From Balneolaceae bacterium (GTDB lineage: Bacteria; Bacteroidota; Rhodothermia; Balneolales; Balneolaceae): a DNA stretch of 9,840 bases. Positions 5,728-9,840 of the stretch are shown here, piece by piece (positions within the stretch are counted from its first letter, which is position 1; every line of letters starts with the position of its first letter). A program made the position numbers and the translations under genes. The notes beneath the pieces were generated by a model. That model worked only from the letters and a program-made list of their open reading frames with translations, had not been told where the DNA came from and made no database searches. The DNA is taken from NCBI GenBank assembly GCA_007123985.1, contig SLGA01000158.1:1-9840 (forward strand), in the 5' to 3' direction.

Positions 5728-6567
5728 TTAGAGTGACAGCCACGGAAATTTTCTAAAGTCCGGCTTACGCTTTTCAAGAAATGCATTTCGACCCTCTTCA
5801 GCCTCCTCGGTCATGTAAGCCAGCCGGGTAGCTTCACCCGAGAAAACCTGCTGCCCAACCATTCCATCATCCACCAGGTTGAAAGCAAATTTGATCATGC
5901 GTATTGCTGTTGGGCTTTTTCCAAGTATTTCCTGTGCCCATTCAAATGCAGTTTCTTCAAGCTCTTCGTGTGGTACAACGGCATTTACCATACCCATTTC
6001 GTAGGCTTCCTGAGCAGAGTAATTTCTCCCCAAAAAGAAAATTTCACGAGCACGTTTTTGGCCAACCTGCCTTGCGAGAAGTGCGGAACCAAAGCCACCG
6101 TCAAAACTGGCGACATCGGCATCGGTTTGCTTGAAAATAGCATGCTCTTTACTCGCCAGAGTTAAATCACACACTACATGAAGGCTGTGTCCGCCGCCAA
6201 CTGCCCAGCCGGGAACCACACAGATCACCACTTTACTCATAAACCGAATAAGGCGCTGTATATCCAGTACATTAAGCCGTTGTACACCGTCGCTGCCTTC
6301 GTACCCTTTTGAACCACGTACTTTTTGATCTCCACCTGAACAAAATGCCCAACCGCCATCTTTTTGTGAAGGCCCCTCAGCCGAAAATAAAATCACGCCG
6401 ATGGATGTATCCTCTCGTGCATCGATCAGTGCTTCTTCCACTTCATACAGGGTTTTCGGGCGGAAGGCATTACGAACTTCCGGCCTGTTGAATGCAATCC
6501 GGGCTACGCCATCGCATTTTTTGTAGGTAATATCTTCAAATTCTTTAACGGTTTTCCAGGTACTCAT
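5728..6567 (-). CDS. menB: 1,4-dihydroxy-2-naphthoyl-CoA synthase (MenB)
   Basis: A 279-residue crotonase-fold enzyme that cyclises o-succinylbenzoyl-CoA to 1,4-dihydroxy-2-naphthoyl-CoA in menaquinone synthesis, in the cytoplasm. Family marks are FNRPEVRNAF (26-35), FCSGGDQKVRG (75-85) and VPGWAVGGGHSLH (118-130), the oxyanion-hole segments. QTDADVASFDGG (147-158) carries Ser154 and Asp156, which match the catalytic Ser/Asp pair, and the C-terminal EKRKPDF is MenB-specific within the crotonases. Asp149 occupies the place where the E. coli enzyme has the bicarbonate-binding Gly156. This marks the bicarbonate-independent class, in which the Asp side chain acts instead, as in the mycobacterial enzyme. 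Ala153 replaces the usual Gly before SFDGG. Length is normal (E. coli 285). The gene is last in the visible men operon, 43 bases after menH. MenC and MenE, which make its substrate, are not in the window. Confidence 0.96.
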   Translation of the reverse strand: MSTWKTVKEFEDITYKKCDGVARIAFNRPEVRNAFRPKTLYEVEEALIDAREDTSIGVILFSAEGPSQKDGGWAFCSGGDQKVRGSKGYEGSDGVQRLNVLDIQRLIRFMSKVVICVVPGWAVGGGHSLHVVCDLTLASKEHAIFKQTDADVASFDGGFGSALLARQVGQKRAREIFFLGRNYSAQEAYEMGMVNAVVPHEELEETAFEWAQEILGKSPTAIRMIKFAFNLVDDGMVGQQVFSGEATRLAYMTEEAEEGRNAFLEKRKPDFRKFPWLSL

Positions 6568-6610
6568 TTACAGGTCGTTTTTGGATTATTTTTTTATCTG
6601 TTTCAATGTA

Positions 6611-7435
6611 TTAAAGATCCGGTTGAATTTGTATGGGATTCATAGCCTCTTTAATAATTTCAATAACCCGATTGGGTTTATCAGTGTGAACTCTGTGCCC
6701 GGTTTCTTCAATATTATAGTGGCTCCAGGCCGGGGATTGGGTTGCTATATATTTTTGAAGCTGTACATATTTTTTATCCAGAGAGCCACTGATTAAATGT
6801 ATGGGTAGTGTTGCAGGCAAATTTTTGCAGATATCCGGCATGCTTCCTGAACCAAATTCCCTCAGTGAACGCGCCATCATTGATGGATTTTGAGATTTGA
6901 TGACATGCTCATACCGATTCGATGCTTTTAAAGGAGTATGTTTGAAAAGCGGCAGATCCAGCCATTTATCCACGAAACCGGAAAAGTTTTGTTCGATCTG
7001 GAGAGCTCTCTTTTTGTCAAGCTCCTTACGTTTATTTTTTTTATGGCCAGCTTCTAAACCACAATGGGCACTCTCAATTATCGCACCTCTAAAATATTTT
7101 GCACAGTTCGAGATGAGCTGAAAGGCAACCCTGCCTCCCATACTGTATCCATAAATATAAAGATCAGGAAAATTAAGCCGTTTCAGTATTGAGCGTAATT
7201 GATGTACCTGTCTTTCCGTGGTTAAAATTCCATCTGTTTCCGGAGTTTTTGTTTGGCCATGGCCGGATAGATCTATCGTTACAGGATTACAGAATTGTTT
7301 CAGATGATCAATAAGCGGATGAAATAATACTCCTGAACCCATGAACCCGTGGAGCATCAGCAGATAGGGATAATCCGTTTTGGATTTATGAATGGTGCAA
7401 TGGTACAAAACTGAATCGGAGTAAAGTTGAACCAT
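6611..7435 (-). CDS. menH: 2-succinyl-6-hydroxy-2,4-cyclohexadiene-1-carboxylate synthase (MenH), alpha/beta hydrolase
   Basis: A 274-residue alpha/beta-hydrolase-fold protein that should eliminate pyruvate from SEPHCHC, the MenD product, to give SHCHC. Visible marks are the oxyanion loop LMLHGFMGSG (26-35), IDLSGHG (54-60), the nucleophile elbow GYSMGG with Ser98 (96-101), SGSLD with Asp220 and ETGHRVH with His247, a complete Ser-Asp-His triad. ESAHCGLE (121-128) corresponds to the EGGHPGL-like segment of E. coli MenH. It is a little longer than the E. coli enzyme (252), with a Lys-rich lid region at 131-142. The ATG lies one base after the menD stop (TGA-T-ATG), which indicates translational coupling. 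Sequence alone cannot separate MenH from other hydrolases of this fold, so the assignment leans on its place between menD and menB. Confidence 0.87.
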   Translation of the reverse strand: MVQLYSDSVLYHCTIHKSKTDYPYLLMLHGFMGSGVLFHPLIDHLKQFCNPVTIDLSGHGQTKTPETDGILTTERQVHQLRSILKRLNFPDLYIYGYSMGGRVAFQLISNCAKYFRGAIIESAHCGLEAGHKKNKRKELDKKRALQIEQNFSGFVDKWLDLPLFKHTPLKASNRYEHVIKSQNPSMMARSLREFGSGSMPDICKNLPATLPIHLISGSLDKKYVQLQKYIATQSPAWSHYNIEETGHRVHTDKPNRVIEIIKEAMNPIQIQPDL

Positions 7436-7436
7436 A

Positions 7437-9131
7437 TCACAAAGATTCTCTGAGTTTCATACTTGCATCCGCATCACTCACACACTCAATCACTATAGAT
7501 TTGTTGATGGACTTCAACTCTAGAGAATTTAAATCCTCTATAGTTTCAATTCTCAGGTAAGGCAAACCGGATGCATTTGCAAGAAACTGAATATTTACAT
7601 TTTGCGGGGTCTCAAAATAGGTCTTAAAAAAATCAGAACCTTTTTGATTCCTGAGCGTTTTGTAAACCGGCAGCATACGGAAAATGGTACCACCGCCATT
7701 ATTTATTACCAGAGCCAATACCGGATTTTCCGCCTCCTTTATTGATAATAGCGAGTTACTGTCGTGCAGGAAGGCAAGATCTCCCAAAATGCAACAAACA
7801 GGCTTCCCGGCTGCTTCAGCAATTCCTGTGGCTGTGGATAATATCCCGTCAATACCTGCAGCGCCACGGTTCACAAATTGATGAACAGTTACTTTTCCAA
7901 ATTGTGCCATATCGCGGGCAGGGAAGGAGTTTGAGAGCATTAGATTCCAGCTTTCATCAATCGATTTGCTGATATGACTAAATATATGCCCATCAGTCAA
8001 TTGAGTCTCATTGTCTAAATTAATTTTAAGATTTTTCCCGCTGATTTCGTTTTTTTCTTTCCATTTTTCAAACCATTTTCCAGAGGAAGTAAACTGAATC
8101 CCAGATAGATCAACTTCATCCCCGGTATTCAAAATAATGCGATGCCTGATTCTTTTGAAATGATCCTGCCAGGCATCCCTGCCGATGAACTGTATAATTG
8201 GCACTTCGCTCCAGTTTTCAAAGGCAGATAGAATTGATTTAGTGAAGGGCTGATCTCCAAACTGTAAAATCAGATCGGGTTTCATACCGGATCGGTTTTC
8301 AGGATTTTTTAGAATTGCATCAAATCGTTCAATGAGATAATCGGATGTAATTCTGCTGCCGGGCTCTGCAATTACCGGGCAGGATAAATGAGTACTTACT
8401 TCGTGAATCTGCCTCGTAAGTGCCTGGTGCGGATTGGCTGGGCCCGCAATTATCAATGGCCGTGCGGATGTACTAATTAACTCCTGAATTTCATCAGAAA
8501 AGTGCAAAACCTTCCCTGTAACTGCACTATTTCGCGGATTATTATTTGTACCATATTCTGACTCGGCAATAATAGCTCTTAACTGTTCCGGAGTTGGTTC
8601 CAGCGGCTTTCTGAATGGAAGGTTTATATGCGCCGAACCGCCTTTGTGAATAGATTCATAAACGGCTTGCATGGCCAGATGCTCAAGGCGATTCAAGTCT
8701 TCCCGGCTGGATGCCGGTTCACCTGCATCATGAAAAAATACGGCCTGATTTCCAAAAATCTTGATCTGGTCAACGGTTTGTGAACTGCCTATTCCACGCA
8801 GATTTGGCGGCCTGTCAGCCGAAAGAATAACCATGGGTGTGCCGGACTCTTTCGCTTCAATAACAGCAGGCATATAGTTTGCAACTGCAGTGCCGGAGGT
8901 GCAAATCAGAAGTGCGGGCTTCCCTGTAGCTTTTCCGATTCCAAGGGCTATGAATCCAGCCGAGCGCTCATCCAGTACAATCCTTTTTTTAATTCCAGAA
9001 TGCACCGCGGCAGCTAATGTGATTGGCGTTGAACGGGATCCCGGTGAAATTACAGCGTGGCGAACTCCCTCAGCGTAAAATGCATCAATCAGTCTGGATG
9101 TCCAGCGGATGGGATCATACATACTCTTCAT
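7437..9131 (-). CDS. menD: SEPHCHC synthase (MenD), ThDP-dependent
   Basis: A 564-residue thiamine-diphosphate enzyme. It decarboxylates 2-oxoglutarate and adds the succinyl-semialdehyde carbanion to isochorismate, forming SEPHCHC, the committed menaquinone step. Family marks, numbered from ATG 9131: VRHAVISPGSRSTP (23-36), substrate binding; LDERSAGF with Glu55, the residue that activates the ThDP aminopyrimidine; CTSGTAVANY (77-86); SADRPPNLRG (104-113); NRGAAGIDG (421-429); and the ThDP/Mg motif GDLAFLHD (450-457) to NNGGG (477-481). Length matches the family (E. coli 556). Start: an in-frame TTG at 9134, ATG at 9131 and ATG at 9122 all overlap the menF end. I chose 9131 (overlap of 17 bases), but 9122 (MYDPIRW, overlap of 8) fits the usual MenD N-terminus about as well. 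None has a convincing ribosome binding site, which suggests coupling to menF. Confidence 0.96.
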   Translation of the reverse strand: MKSMYDPIRWTSRLIDAFYAEGVRHAVISPGSRSTPITLAAAVHSGIKKRIVLDERSAGFIALGIGKATGKPALLICTSGTAVANYMPAVIEAKESGTPMVILSADRPPNLRGIGSSQTVDQIKIFGNQAVFFHDAGEPASSREDLNRLEHLAMQAVYESIHKGGSAHINLPFRKPLEPTPEQLRAIIAESEYGTNNNPRNSAVTGKVLHFSDEIQELISTSARPLIIAGPANPHQALTRQIHEVSTHLSCPVIAEPGSRITSDYLIERFDAILKNPENRSGMKPDLILQFGDQPFTKSILSAFENWSEVPIIQFIGRDAWQDHFKRIRHRIILNTGDEVDLSGIQFTSSGKWFEKWKEKNEISGKNLKINLDNETQLTDGHIFSHISKSIDESWNLMLSNSFPARDMAQFGKVTVHQFVNRGAAGIDGILSTATGIAEAAGKPVCCILGDLAFLHDSNSLLSIKEAENPVLALVINNGGGTIFRMLPVYKTLRNQKGSDFFKTYFETPQNVNIQFLANASGLPYLRIETIEDLNSLELKSINKSIVIECVSDADASMKLRESL

Positions 9132-9840
9132 CAAGCCTGTTTAGTGCATCGAGTAGCGGAGCGAACTTCATCAGCGTCTCTTTCCACTCTCTTTCAGGAA
9201 CGGAATCTGCAACAATACCGCAGCCTGCATAAAGTGTAGCAGTATTATCATGAAGCAGTGCACTGCGTATCGCCACGGTAAATTCACCTGATCCTGTCAT
9301 ATTAAACCAGCCAACAGGTGCGGCATACCATCCTCTGTCAATCTGTTCAATTTGGTGAATATGCGGAACAGCCAGTTTTTTTGGATATCCACCCACGGCC
9401 GGAGTTGGGTGGAGTTCACTTATTAACTCGTGAATTTGGACGCCTTCTTTGATGGAGGCTTTAATAGGCGTGAAGAGATGCTGCACATTATGCAATTTCT
9501 TAATCTTTGGCTGTCGAGGATGTTCTACCCGATAGCTGAACTTTTCCAGGCTGTCGCCAATGGATTGTACTACAAATTGGTGTTCGTCACGATCTTTTTT
9601 GCTTTTTAGCAGCGAGTGTGCGAGTGATGCATCCTCCATGGCACTTCGTCCGCGAGAGATACTACCTGCCAAACCTTCTGTTGAAAATTCACCATCGCGA
9701 AAAGATGCGAGCCGTTCGGGTGTTGCGCCGATAAACGATGTATCCTGATCTTTTTGAATCAAAAAGTTGTAGCAATCCGGATAAGATTCCCTCAGGTGGT
9801 GTGCCAGCACGGTGGGTTTCAGTTTACATCGCGACTGCAA
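9115..9840 (-). CDS. menF: Isochorismate synthase (MenF-type), C-terminal part only
   Basis: The last 241 codons of a chorismate-binding enzyme whose N-terminus lies beyond the right edge; the leading TTG at 9838-9840 is probably an internal Leu codon. The product converts chorismate to isochorismate with Mg2+, supplying MenD. Visible marks, numbered within the fragment: FIGATPERL (36-44), GLAGSISRG (56-64), KDRDEHQFVV (82-91), LHNVQHLFTPI (116-126), LHPTPAVGGYPK (143-154), GWYAAPVGW (170-178), GEFTVAIRSAL (185-195), YAGCGIVADS (204-213) and PEREWKET (215-222) with the acidic Mg2+-ligand region. HPTPAVGG and the neighbouring menD favour isochorismate synthase over anthranilate or aminodeoxychorismate synthase. 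The gene ends at TGA 9115-9117, inside the start of menD. Confidence 0.93.
   Translation of the reverse strand: MQSRCKLKPTVLAHHLRESYPDCYNFLIQKDQDTSFIGATPERLASFRDGEFSTEGLAGSISRGRSAMEDASLAHSLLKSKKDRDEHQFVVQSIGDSLEKFSYRVEHPRQPKIKKLHNVQHLFTPIKASIKEGVQIHELISELHPTPAVGGYPKKLAVPHIHQIEQIDRGWYAAPVGWFNMTGSGEFTVAIRSALLHDNTATLYAGCGIVADSVPEREWKETLMKFAPLLDALNRLDEEYV

Noticed and set aside
5683..5736. TCACTCT and AGAGTGA inverted pair around the menB stop codon
   Set aside because: The 7-bp arms are separated by 40 bases and one arm lies inside menB; no T-run or other terminator feature supports it.
7437..9134. menD start at the TTG of 9134
   Set aside because: ATG codons at 9131 and 9122 follow at once and are more likely starts; no ribosome binding site favours the TTG.

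Overview
The window looks like chromosomal DNA from the Bacteroidota/Balneolota side of the tree, with Balneolota-like lineages favoured. The reasons are a secreted enzyme ending in a NFPNPFNP...SSGVY type C-terminal sorting domain (type IX secretion), a SusE/SusF-like lipoprotein with an acidic Ser-Asp-Asp motif after its lipidated cysteine, and mostly absent Shine-Dalgarno sequences. No mobile element, CRISPR array, tRNA or rRNA was seen. The phylum is an inference, because no taxonomic marker gene is present.

Left half (1-5597, + strand): an alpha-glucan (starch/maltodextrin) utilisation locus. After the last 26 codons of an unidentified gene comes a 284-base regulatory region with two LacI-type operators, one a perfect 14-bp palindrome and the other an imperfect copy 140 bp upstream. 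It precedes a SusE/SusF-like surface lipoprotein that ends at a strong intrinsic terminator. A LacI-family repressor follows, and 18 bases later a 970-residue secreted GH13 alpha-amylase-family enzyme. The simple model is that the repressor senses a sugar from glucan breakdown and controls the lipoprotein, and perhaps its own transcription unit. The lipoprotein would hold glucan at the cell surface while the GH13 enzyme cleaves it. No SusC/SusD pair, transporter or intracellular glucosidase is in the window.

Right half (5728-9840, - strand): a menaquinone (vitamin K2) operon read right to left as menF (3' part only), menD, menH, menB. It encodes chorismate to isochorismate, then SEPHCHC, then SHCHC, and, after the MenC and MenE steps encoded elsewhere, the MenB ring closure. 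The first three genes overlap or nearly abut. The order matches the start of the E. coli men operon, but it stops after menB. The two halves converge on a 130-base spacer holding a long imperfect hairpin that resembles a dispersed intergenic palindrome.

Most of this is recognisable biology. I do not see a clear new system. The points most worth checking are the two-operator circuit, the SusE/F lipoprotein without visible SusCD, a four-residue gap in the repressor's effector domain, and the convergent-gene hairpin.
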